Source: Modestobacter altitudinis
GTDB lineage: Bacteria; Actinomycetota; Actinomycetes; Mycobacteriales; Geodermatophilaceae
DNA length: 43,044 bases
Reading direction: 5' to 3'
NCBI RefSeq assembly: GCF_005930475.1
Contig: NZ_SJEW01000041.1
Span: 1-43,044, forward strand
A model generated the notes under the pieces. That model was not told the DNA's origin, made no database searches, and saw only the letters and a list, made by a program, of their open reading frames with translations. The translations under genes were made by a program, and so were the position numbers. Below, piece after piece: positions 8,300-15,465 of this stretch; position 1 is the stretch's first letter, and the number at the start of each line of letters is the position of its first letter.

Positions 8300-8355
8300 G
8301 ACTGACAGCTCAGCGTGGTCGGCGGGCAGCTGCGACCACGCTCAGCTGCCATTCG
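8300..8355 (+). repeat. left flanking hairpin of AbiEi/DUF559 cassette 1
   Basis: A 56-base imperfect palindrome; the best arms are 8306-8321 and 8333-8348 (15 of 16 paired). It aligns without gaps to the 56 bases at 9274-9329 on the other side of the gene, about 40 of 56 identical by hand count. Differences cluster in the loop and the arms are conserved (shared core TGACAGCTCMGCGTGGWCGG). It may also terminate the upstream ligase gene. Confidence 0.75.
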
Positions 8356-8358
8356 GCG

Positions 8359-8371
8359 GCCTGTGGACGGC
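8359..8371 (+). promoter_or_regulatory. 13-base motif shared by both AbiEi/DUF559 cassettes
   Basis: GCCTGTGGACGGC lies 38 bases before the GTG start. The identical 13 bases lie at 34931-34943, also exactly 38 bases before the GTG of the second cassette. It contains TGTGGAC, which resembles the core of a DnaA box on the reverse strand, but a promoter or recognition role is equally possible. Confidence 0.6.
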
Positions 8372-8409
8372 GCCAGCAGCGACAGTGCCGGAGCCGCCAG
8401 AGTGTCGCG

Positions 8410-9279
8410 GTGCCCCCGGTGCGCCGTCCTGAGCAGCTCCGCGGCCGGGTGTTCCGCGGCAGCACCGCCGTCCGCCGGGGGTGGCTGACCGCGAACCAGC
8501 TGCGCGGACCCGGCTGGCAACGGCTCTTCCCCGACGTCTACGCCGACTCCGCCCTCGAGGTCACCCACCTGCTGCGCGCCCGGACCGCGGCCCGGCTGCT
8601 GCTGCCGCACGCCGTCGTCTCCGGGGCGAGCGCCGCCGTCCTCTGGGGGCTGGACGACCTCGCCGGCCCCGCGGACGACGTGGAGCTGACCGTGCCGCCC
8701 GGCGCTCACCGCGGCGCAGCGCCCGGGGTGCTGGTCCGCCGGCGGGTGCTGCCCGGCGACTGCCTTCGCCCCGTGACAGGGGTGCGGGCGACCGCGCCGG
8801 CCACCACCGCGCTGGAGCTGGCCGCGCGGCTCCCGCTCGACGACGGCGTCGTCCTGCTGGACCGCTTCGTCGCGGCGAAGCTCACCACGCTGACGACGCT
8901 GCGGATGGACGCGGCCGAGCTCACCGGTCGGGGCTGCCGCCGAGCCCGGCAGGCGGCCGCGCTCGCCGACGGGCTGGCCGCCTCACCACAGGAGACCCGG
9001 CTGCGACTGCTGCTGCACCGCTCGCCCCTGCCGACGCCGGTACCCCAGCACGTCGTCCGGCAGCAGGGCCGGTTCGTGGCCCGGCTCGACTTCGCGTGGC
9101 CCGAGCGCCGGGTCGGGTTGGAGTACGAGGGCGCCTGGCACACCACGCGCATCGGCGAGGACCGGCGGCGGATCGAGGCGCTGCAGGCAGCCGGGTGGCG
9201 GGTGCTGTTCGTGACCGCCGCCGACCTGCGCTCCCCCGGCGCGCTGCTGGCCCGGATCTCCGCGGCGCTCGCCGAGTGA
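8410..9279 (+). CDS. AbiEi-like antitoxin domain plus DUF559 nuclease-fold protein
   Basis: A 289-residue protein with two parts. Residues about 18-150 resemble the N-terminal winged helix and following domain of type IV AbiEi antitoxins (VRRGWLTANQLR, WQRLFPDVYA, VSGASAAVLWGL). Residues about 195-289 look like a DUF559/Vsr-like endonuclease fold: LDFAWPERRVGLEYEGAWH gives Asp227, Glu238, Glu240 and His244, then EDRRRIEALQAAGWRVLFVTAADL. A DNA-binding nuclease is inferred; no AbiEii toxin partner is present. The start is a GTG without an obvious ribosome site. Flanking hairpins of 56 bases lie on both sides, and the stop codon is inside the right one. A homologue with a deleted nuclease core sits at 34982. 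Confidence 0.85.
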   Translation: MPPVRRPEQLRGRVFRGSTAVRRGWLTANQLRGPGWQRLFPDVYADSALEVTHLLRARTAARLLLPHAVVSGASAAVLWGLDDLAGPADDVELTVPPGAHRGAAPGVLVRRRVLPGDCLRPVTGVRATAPATTALELAARLPLDDGVVLLDRFVAAKLTTLTTLRMDAAELTGRGCRRARQAAALADGLAASPQETRLRLLLHRSPLPTPVPQHVVRQQGRFVARLDFAWPERRVGLEYEGAWHTTRIGEDRRRIEALQAAGWRVLFVTAADLRSPGALLARISAALAE

Positions 9280-9329
9280 CAGCTCCGCGTGGACGGACGG
9301 GCCTCCCGTCCACGTTGAGCTGTCACTCG
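9274..9329 (+). repeat. right flanking hairpin of AbiEi/DUF559 cassette 1
   Basis: A 56-base palindrome with arms of about 23 bases (GAGTGACAGCTC outer part perfect, two mismatches inside). It is a gapless look-alike of 8300-8355. It includes the stop codon of the nuclease gene in its left edge and ends 7 bases before the stop of the convergent crotonase, so it also works as a terminator for both. Confidence 0.8.
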
Positions 9330-9336
9330 ACGCGGA

Positions 9337-10101
9337 TCAGACGCCCCGCCAGACGGGAGTGCGCTTCTCCGCGAAGGCCCGGGCGCCCTCGAGGGCGTCG
9401 GCGGAGGCGAACACCTGGTCGGCCAGCGCCTGCTGCGCGTCCAGTGCCGCACGGTCGGTCCAGGCCACCGAGGCAGCGATCAGGGCCTTGCTGGCCCGCA
9501 CCGCCAGCGGTCCGTTCGCGGCGACCCGGCTGGCCAGCTGGCGGGCGCCGGCCAGCGCGCCGCCGGGCTCGGTGAGCACGTTGACCAGCCCGAACCGGTG
9601 CGCCTCCTCCGCCGGCAGCGGGTCCCCGGTGAGCGCCATCTCCATCGCCCGCTGGTAGGGCAGTGCCTTGGCCAGCCGCAGCACCCCGCCGCCGGCCGCG
9701 AACAGCCCGCGCTTGACCTCCGGGATGCCGAACCGGGCGTCGCGGGCGGCGACGATCAGGTCCGCGCTCAACGCCAGCTCGCAGCCCCCGGCGAGCGCCC
9801 AGCCCTCGACGGCGGCGATCAGCGGCTTGGCCGGCGGCGCCTCGGTGAGCCCGGCGAACCCGCGACCCTCGATCCGCGGACGCTCGCCGCGGGCGAAGGC
9901 CTTGAGGTCCATCCCGGCGCAGAACGTGCCCCCGGCGCCGGTGAGCACCAGGACGGCGACGTCGTCCCGGGCCTCGAGGTCGTCCAGCGCGGCGGCCAGC
10001 GCCTCGGTGGTCGCCAGGTCGACCGCGTTCCTCGCCGCCGGCCGGTTCAGGGTCAGCACGCCGACCCCGTCGGCCACCTCGGTGAGCACCGGTTCCGTCA
10101 T
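9337..10101 (-). CDS. enoyl-CoA hydratase (crotonase family)
   Basis: A 254-residue crotonase-fold enzyme, expected to hydrate 2-enoyl-CoA. Both oxyanion-hole segments are visible (GTFCAGMDLKAF and EGWALAGGCELALSADLIVA). Unlike the crotonase at 3543, both catalytic glutamates are kept: FGIPEVKRGL and the following RAMEMALTGDP. The C-terminal trimerisation helices include AFAEKRTPVWRG. The ATG has a strong GGAGGACG site eight bases upstream; an in-frame start further up lacks one. It lies downstream of a patatin-like gene on the same strand but a 13-bp hairpin separates them. The length is normal for bacterial EchA proteins. Confidence 0.94.
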   Translation of the reverse strand: MTEPVLTEVADGVGVLTLNRPAARNAVDLATTEALAAALDDLEARDDVAVLVLTGAGGTFCAGMDLKAFARGERPRIEGRGFAGLTEAPPAKPLIAAVEGWALAGGCELALSADLIVAARDARFGIPEVKRGLFAAGGGVLRLAKALPYQRAMEMALTGDPLPAEEAHRFGLVNVLTEPGGALAGARQLASRVAANGPLAVRASKALIAASVAWTDRAALDAQQALADQVFASADALEGARAFAEKRTPVWRGV

Positions 10102-10122
10102 CTCGCGTCCTCCTCGTCGAGT

Positions 10123-10160
10123 GGAGTCCCAGCGCATCGGGAACCGAGCGCTGGGACTCC
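10123..10160 (-). terminator. hairpin terminator of the patatin-like gene
   Basis: Perfect 13-bp arms (GGAGTCCCAGCGC at 10123-10135, complement at 10148-10160) with a 12-base loop. It starts three bases after the patatin-like stop and lies upstream of the crotonase ribosome binding site. Confidence 0.8.
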
Positions 10161-10162
10161 GA

Positions 10163-11014
10163 TCAGCCCTGCCAGACCTCGGCGACCCGGGCGGCCACGG
10201 CGGCAGCCTGCGCCCGGCCGGCCCGGGCAGACGGCGGACGGGCGGCCGGGTCGAGCACGTTCTTCCCGATCGCGGACAGGCTGGCCTGGTCCGGGCTGAC
10301 CACGGCCACCCGGCTGACCAGCCCGGTGACCTGCGCGTCGACGCTGGTCATCGGACCGATGCCGCGCGGCAGCGGCGCGATCACCACGATCCGGTCGGAG
10401 GCGGCGGCCAGGTCGGCGTTGGCCGGCGACCGCATCCCGCCGTCCATGTAGCGGCGCCCGGCGATGGTGACCGGTGGGTAGACGCCGGGCACGGCGCAGC
10501 TGGCGCCGACCGCGGCCACCAGCTCCACGCCGGACTCCCGGGTGAACGTGGTGAACTCCCCGCTCCCGGCGTCGACCGCGGTGACCAGCAGCGGCCGGTC
10601 GGACCACTCGGGGTCCGGCAGCCGGGAGGCGATCGCGGCCCGGCGCTCCGCCTCGGGAGGGGTGCGCCCGCTGTCGGCGGCGGCACGCGCGACCGCGCCG
10701 ACCCGGCGGCGGAAGGCGGTGTCGTCGCGGCGGGCGAGCAGCATCGCCATGCCGTACCGGGCGAGCGTGCCCCGGCCGAGCCGGGCGACCTGCTCGGTGC
10801 CGGCCGGCTCCAGCTGCCGCTCGTACAGCGTGGCCAGGTCGACCCCGCTGCGCAGCTGGGCGCCGACGACCGACCCGGCCGAGGTGCCGATCACCAGGTC
10901 CGCGCTGCTCAGGTCGACCCCGGCGTCGGCCAGACCGGCCAGGACGCCGATCTCCCAGGCGATGCCGGTGATGCCGCCGCCTCCCAGGACCAGGGCCGTG
11001 CGCTGCTCGCTCAT
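10163..11014 (-). CDS. patatin-like phospholipase family protein
   Basis: A 283-residue patatin-fold lipid acyl hydrolase using a Ser-Asp dyad. The oxyanion loop LGGGGITG is at residues 10-17. The nucleophile elbow GTSAG gives Ser45, and the Asp sits in RYMDGGMRS. No signal peptide is visible, so the enzyme is probably cytoplasmic or membrane-associated and would release fatty acids from lipids. I chose the ATG directly before SEQRTALVLGGGG; a GTG six codons upstream is also possible. It is divergent from an acyl-CoA ligase, which could activate the fatty acids it releases. Confidence 0.92.
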   Translation of the reverse strand: MSEQRTALVLGGGGITGIAWEIGVLAGLADAGVDLSSADLVIGTSAGSVVGAQLRSGVDLATLYERQLEPAGTEQVARLGRGTLARYGMAMLLARRDDTAFRRRVGAVARAAADSGRTPPEAERRAAIASRLPDPEWSDRPLLVTAVDAGSGEFTTFTRESGVELVAAVGASCAVPGVYPPVTIAGRRYMDGGMRSPANADLAAASDRIVVIAPLPRGIGPMTSVDAQVTGLVSRVAVVSPDQASLSAIGKNVLDPAARPPSARAGRAQAAAVAARVAEVWQG

Positions 11015-11106
11015 CGGGCCATCCTGACGCACGGGGTCGGTGTCGACTCAGCGGGTGACGTGGGCCACTCTGAGGTCCAGCAACGACGCTGCCGGGAGGA
11101 CGACGG

Positions 11107-12861
11107 ATGACGGCAACGCAGGACCCCATCAGGACGACGGCGCCGACGACCTGGCCGCCGGGGCTGCCGCGCTCGCTGGAGTACCCGCTGGTGCCGGTCG
11201 GCTCGGTGCTGCGGGCCGCGGTGCGCCGCTGGGGCGACCGGACGGCGTTCGTGCACCACGACGTGGAGCTCTCCTTCACCGAGCTCGGCCGCCGCGCGCA
11301 CGCGGTCGCCGCCGGGCTGGCCGAGCGGGGCATCGGCCGGGGGGACGTCGTCGCGGTCCACCTGCCCAACTGCCTGCAGTACCCGGCGGTCTACTACGGC
11401 GTCCTGCTGGCCGGCGCCGTCTTCTCCCCCACCAACCCGCTGCTGCCGCCGGCCGGGCTGGCGCACCAGCTCGCCGACACCGGCGCCCGCGCGCTGGTCA
11501 CCTGGGAGCCGGTGCTGCCGGTGGTGCGGGCCGCGCTGGCCGGGACCGGGGTGCAGACCGTCGTCGTCACCGGGCCGCAGCAGATCGCCGACCCGCAGGC
11601 GCCGGTGGACCTCGACGGGCTCCCCGGCGCGGTCTCCCTCGCCGACCTGCTGGCCGCCGACCCCACCGACGCGCACCGGGACGCCGCCCTCGATCCGGTC
11701 ACCGACCTGGCCCACCTGGCGTACACCGGTGGCACGACCGGGGTGAGCAAGGGCGTGGAGCTGCCGCACCGGGCCGTGGTCGCCAACGTGCTGCAGTCGT
11801 CGTGCTTGAGCAGCGGCTCGGTCCCGGTGCTCGACCACGAGGGCGACGTGACGCTCGACCAGGTGGGCAGCGAGACGGAACACCCCATCCGGCTGGGCGG
11901 CGCGCGGTTGATCAACCTCACCCCGTGGTTCCACGCGATGGGCGTCATCGGCTACCTCAACGGCCAGGTGATGGTCGGGGCGACCGTCATCCTCCACGAC
12001 CGCTTCGACCCGGCGCGCTACGTGGCCGACGCGGTCCGGTTCCGGGTGACGCGCATCGGCGGAGCACCGCCGGTCTTCGTCGCGCTGCTCCAGGTCCCGG
12101 GCATCGCCGACGCCGACCTGTCCAGCGTGCGCGACATCTCCAGCGGCGCGGCTCCGCTGCCGGTGCCGCTCATCGAGCGGCTGAGCGCGCTGGTGCCGGG
12201 CGCCGTGATCGGCGAGGGGTACGGCCTCACCGAGGTCACCATGCAGGCCACCGGGAACCCCCCGCACACCAGCGGCGTGCGCAAGGCCGGCACGGTCGGC
12301 GTCCCGCTGCCCGACACCGAGATCAGCATCCGCCCGCTGGGCGGGGGCGACCCGCTGCCGGTCGGGGAACGCGGCGAGGTGTGCATCCGCGGCCCGCAGG
12401 TGATGCGCGGCTACGCCGGGCGCCCCGACGCCACGGCGGAGGCGATCGACGCCGACGGCTGGTTCCACAGCGGTGACATCGGGGTGCTGGACGCCGACGG
12501 CTACCTGTCGATCGTGGACCGGACCAAGGACATGCTGCTCTACAAGGGCTACAACGTGTTCCCCCGCGAGCTGGAGGAGCTGCTGTTCGCCACGCCCGGC
12601 GTGGTGGCGGCCGCGGTGGTCGGCCGACCCGACCCGGAGGCCGGCGAGCTGCCGGTGGCCTACGTGGTCCGCCGCCCGGACGACGCCGGCAGGGCGCTGA
12701 CCGCGCAGGGGGTGATGGCGACGATCAACGAGCAGGTGACGCCGTACAAGCGGCTGCGCGACGTCGTCTTCGTCGACGCGCTGCCGGTGTCCCCGGCCGG
12801 CAAGGTGCTCAAGCGCGAGCTCAGCGCCCGCGAGAGAGCCGCGCAGGCCACCACCAGTTGA
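11107..12861 (+). CDS. long-chain fatty acid-CoA ligase (AMP-binding)
   Basis: A 584-residue adenylate-forming ligase. The P-loop is YTGGTTGVSKGVELPH. Next come LTPWFHAMG, the GEGYGLTEVT motif and RGPQVMRGYAGRPDAT. The hinge is VDRTKDMLLYKGYNVFPRELEE and the catalytic Lys is in SPAGKVLKREL. These and the length fit long-chain fatty acid CoA ligases of the FadD type. The ATG has GGGAGGACGACGG upstream. Its last 41 bases overlap the end of the convergent MMPL transporter gene, so the final 13 codons of both are fixed by the same DNA. The neighbours (patatin-like lipase, crotonases, thioesterase) fit a lipid-turnover context. Confidence 0.95.
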   Translation: MTATQDPIRTTAPTTWPPGLPRSLEYPLVPVGSVLRAAVRRWGDRTAFVHHDVELSFTELGRRAHAVAAGLAERGIGRGDVVAVHLPNCLQYPAVYYGVLLAGAVFSPTNPLLPPAGLAHQLADTGARALVTWEPVLPVVRAALAGTGVQTVVVTGPQQIADPQAPVDLDGLPGAVSLADLLAADPTDAHRDAALDPVTDLAHLAYTGGTTGVSKGVELPHRAVVANVLQSSCLSSGSVPVLDHEGDVTLDQVGSETEHPIRLGGARLINLTPWFHAMGVIGYLNGQVMVGATVILHDRFDPARYVADAVRFRVTRIGGAPPVFVALLQVPGIADADLSSVRDISSGAAPLPVPLIERLSALVPGAVIGEGYGLTEVTMQATGNPPHTSGVRKAGTVGVPLPDTEISIRPLGGGDPLPVGERGEVCIRGPQVMRGYAGRPDATAEAIDADGWFHSGDIGVLDADGYLSIVDRTKDMLLYKGYNVFPRELEELLFATPGVVAAAVVGRPDPEAGELPVAYVVRRPDDAGRALTAQGVMATINEQVTPYKRLRDVVFVDALPVSPAGKVLKRELSARERAAQATTS

Positions 12862-14896
12862 CCCGGCCCAGCGCCGCCACCAGCGCCGGGGTGAGCACGC
12901 CGCGGACCACCGTGGCGTCCAGCAGGATGCCGATGGCCAGCGTGGTGGCGAAGATCTTCACGTCCACCACCGGCACCGTCGACAGCGCGACGAAGGCGAG
13001 GAAGAGGATCAGCGCCGCGGAGGTCACCAGCCGGCCGGTGTACGCCACGCCGTGCACGGTCGCCGCGTCGGTGCCCATGCCCTGGTCGTGGCCCTCCTGG
13101 ATCCGGCTGAGGATGAACACCTCGTAGTCCATCGACAGCCCGAACAGGAACGAGAAGGCCGCGACCGGCACCCAGAAGGTGATCGTGCCGGTGGCCGTCG
13201 CGCCGAACAGCGCCTCGGTCAGGTGCCCCTCCTGCCAGATCCACACCGTGATGCCGTACGCGGCGGCGATCGAGACGACGTTGAGCAGCAGCGCCTTGAC
13301 CGGCAGCCAGACCGAGTGCAGGGCCCGCGCCAGCAGCGCGAAGGTGATCAGGCAGACCAGCGGCAGCACCCACCAGGCGTTGCCGTAGATCGCGCGCACC
13401 GAGTCCGCGTCCCCGGCCGCGGTGCCGCCCACCCGGGCGCCGTCCAGGCCGGCGGCCGCGTCGCGGACCGCGGTCAGCGCGTCCCGGCCGGCGGTGGACG
13501 ACGGGTCGTCGGCGAGGACGACGTCGACCAGCCCGGTGCCGTCGGCCTCCCAGGTCTCCCCCGCCGGCGCCAGCACGCCGGCGACGCCCTCGACCGCGGA
13601 CAACGTCTGCACCGCGGCGGCCCGGTCGGCGGTGAGCACCTCGACCGGGCGAGCCGCCCCGGCGGGCAGCCCGTCGGCGGTGAGCTGCCGGAACGCGGCC
13701 GCGGCCGGGGTCGACCCGGTGGCGGTGGCCGACACCTCCGGGCTGCCCAGCCGGATGCCGAGCACCGGCAGGGCGAGCAGCAGCAGCACGACGGTGGCCA
13801 GCAGCGCGGAGACCCAGCGGTGCCGGACGACCGTCGTCCCGATCCGGTGCCAGGTGCGGCTCTCCGCGCTCGGCGGCCGGCGGCGCGGCCACTCCAGCCG
13901 GCGCCCGACCGAGAACAGCACCACCGGCAGCAGGGTGAGCGCGACCAGCACGCTGACCAGTGGGATGAGCAGCCCCCCGAAGCCGACGGTGCGCAGGAAC
14001 GGCAGCGGGAGCACCACCAGCGACAGCAGCGAGACGGCGACCGTGACGCCGCTGAAGACCACCGCGCGGCCGGCCGTGGTCATCGCCGTCCGGACGGCGG
14101 TGCGGTCGTCGGCGCCGGCGGCCCGCTCCTCCCGCCAGCGCATCACCACCAGCAGCGAGTAGTCGATGGCCACGCCCAGCCCGATCAGCCCGACCAGGTA
14201 CTGGACGATGAAGCTGACGTCGGTGAGCGCGGTCAGCCCGAGCACCAGCAGGAACGTGGTGGTGATCGCCACGGCGGCGACCAGCAGCGGTACCAGCGCC
14301 AGCAGCGAGCCGAACACCAGCACCAGGACGACGACCGCACCGCCGGCGCCGAAGGCGATCTCGACGATGATCGGCCGCTCGTCGCCACCGCCCTCGGCGA
14401 GCACCGTCGTGCCGGTGACGACCGGGGCGGCGCCCGCGACGGTGGCGCCGGACAGCGCACCCTCCAGCTGGGGCAGGGCGGCGACGTAGGGCGCCGGGCC
14501 CTCGACCGCGGGCGGCCAGACCAGCGCGACGGCACTGCGGTCCTCCCCCGCGCCGAGCGCCTCGGCACCGGGGGTCCCGTCGAACGGCGTGGCGACCCGC
14601 CAGCCCGGCTGGCGGAACCGGTCGAACACCGCGGAGAGCTCCGGTCGGGCGCCCTCGACGGTGCTGCCCTCGGGCAGCGCGACGGTGACCAGCAGCGGGT
14701 CGTTGCCGCCGCCGTTGCCGAACTGCCCGGTGATCGCCTCGTTGGCCTCGTAGGCGAGCTGGCCGGGGGTGGAGAAGTCGAAGCCGAGCCGGTCGATCGT
14801 CGTCGGGGCGAACGCCCCGCCGGTCAGCGCCACGGCCAGCCAGGCCAGCACCACCAGGCGTCGGTGGGCGAGCACCCAGTCGGTCAGTCGGCCCAT
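12821..14896 (-). CDS. MMPL family RND transporter
   Basis: A 691-residue inner-membrane protein of the MMPL branch of RND transporters, which move lipids or drugs using the proton gradient. The fold is duplicated. Each half has one N-terminal helix (WVLAHRRLVVLAWLAVALTGG; RHRWVSALLATVVLLLLALPVLG), an extracytoplasmic loop, and a five-helix bundle. The first bundle contains GLIGLGVAIDYSLLVVMRWREE and the second FLFGLSMDYEVFILSRIQEGHDQG, the two conserved proton-relay segments. The ATG has GAGGGGGAGACG upstream. It is divergent from a MarR gene, with a 22-base palindrome between them that is the likely operator. Its end overlaps the convergent ligase gene by 41 bases. The cargo is unknown. Confidence 0.95.
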   Translation of the reverse strand: MGRLTDWVLAHRRLVVLAWLAVALTGGAFAPTTIDRLGFDFSTPGQLAYEANEAITGQFGNGGGNDPLLVTVALPEGSTVEGARPELSAVFDRFRQPGWRVATPFDGTPGAEALGAGEDRSAVALVWPPAVEGPAPYVAALPQLEGALSGATVAGAAPVVTGTTVLAEGGGDERPIIVEIAFGAGGAVVVLVLVFGSLLALVPLLVAAVAITTTFLLVLGLTALTDVSFIVQYLVGLIGLGVAIDYSLLVVMRWREERAAGADDRTAVRTAMTTAGRAVVFSGVTVAVSLLSLVVLPLPFLRTVGFGGLLIPLVSVLVALTLLPVVLFSVGRRLEWPRRRPPSAESRTWHRIGTTVVRHRWVSALLATVVLLLLALPVLGIRLGSPEVSATATGSTPAAAAFRQLTADGLPAGAARPVEVLTADRAAAVQTLSAVEGVAGVLAPAGETWEADGTGLVDVVLADDPSSTAGRDALTAVRDAAAGLDGARVGGTAAGDADSVRAIYGNAWWVLPLVCLITFALLARALHSVWLPVKALLLNVVSIAAAYGITVWIWQEGHLTEALFGATATGTITFWVPVAAFSFLFGLSMDYEVFILSRIQEGHDQGMGTDAATVHGVAYTGRLVTSAALILFLAFVALSTVPVVDVKIFATTLAIGILLDATVVRGVLTPALVAALGRVNWWWPARLSRGR

Positions 14897-14914
14897 CGTC
14901 TCCCCCTCGCGAGC

Positions 14915-14936
14915 GAGCATCAGGAGACTGATGCTC
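14915..14936. promoter_or_regulatory. palindromic operator between MMPL and MarR genes
   Basis: Perfect 9-base arms, GAGCATCAG and CTGATGCTC, separated by GAGA. The size and symmetry suit a MarR dimer. It lies 18 bases before the MMPL start and 25 before the marR start, so binding could repress both divergent genes. Confidence 0.7.
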
Positions 14937-14961
14937 TGCCGACAACCTACGGTGTCCCTTC

Positions 14962-15465
14962 GTGGAGCAGCCAGCTGGTGGATGCGACCGGGGACCGGCG
15001 GTGCCCGGCTGGGTCGCCGCGGGTCCTGAGAGCATCCCGGCCTACGCCCTGGCCCGCGCCGGTGCCGCCATGACCGCCGCCTTCACCCGCCGGCTGGCCA
15101 CCGTGGGCCTGCGGCCGCACACCCTCTCCGTGCTGGTGCACCTCGCCCGCGAACCCGCGCTCACCTCCGCCGAGCTCGCCCGCCGGCTGGACGTGACGCC
15201 GCAGAGCATGAGCGCGCTGCTGGCCGGCCTGGTCGACGCCGGCTGGGTGGAGCGGCCGTCGGGCGCGCGGCGCGGCCAACGCATCGACGTCCGGCTCACC
15301 GCGGCCGGCCGGCGGGTGCTGGCCGATGCCGGTCCGGTGCTCGCCGAGCTCGGCCGCCCGGAGACGATGGGCCTCACCGCCGAGGAGGCGGACACCCTGC
15401 ACGCCCTGCTCGGGCGCGTGCTGGCCACCGTGGACACCCCCGACCGACCGAGGACGACGTCGTGA
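14962..15465 (+). CDS. MarR family transcriptional regulator
   Basis: A 167-residue winged-helix regulator. The first 25 residues are variable. The dimerisation helices (AYALARAGAAMTAAFTRRLATVGL) and HTH (LTSAELARRLDVTPQSMSALLAGLVDAGWVERP) follow, and the wing is SGARRGQRIDVRLTAAGRRVL. The start used is a GTG 25 bases after the palindromic operator; an internal start near residue 37 would remove part of the dimer domain and is less likely. It probably represses itself and the divergent MMPL exporter. The last four bases overlap the start of the thioesterase gene (GTGA), so the two are coupled. Confidence 0.92.
   Translation: MEQPAGGCDRGPAVPGWVAAGPESIPAYALARAGAAMTAAFTRRLATVGLRPHTLSVLVHLAREPALTSAELARRLDVTPQSMSALLAGLVDAGWVERPSGARRGQRIDVRLTAAGRRVLADAGPVLAELGRPETMGLTAEEADTLHALLGRVLATVDTPDRPRTTS

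Noticed and set aside
8410-9279. Type IV toxin-antitoxin pair (AbiEi/AbiEii)
   Set aside because: No nucleotidyltransferase toxin gene lies next to either AbiEi-like gene; neighbours are a CoA ligase, a crotonase, smpB and ftsX.
13052-15073. Long open frame (over 600 codons) on the plus strand opposite the MMPL transporter
   Set aside because: It is antisense to a clear transporter, has Gln/Arg/His/Gly-rich composition typical of shadow frames in GC-rich DNA, and no ribosome site or family signature.
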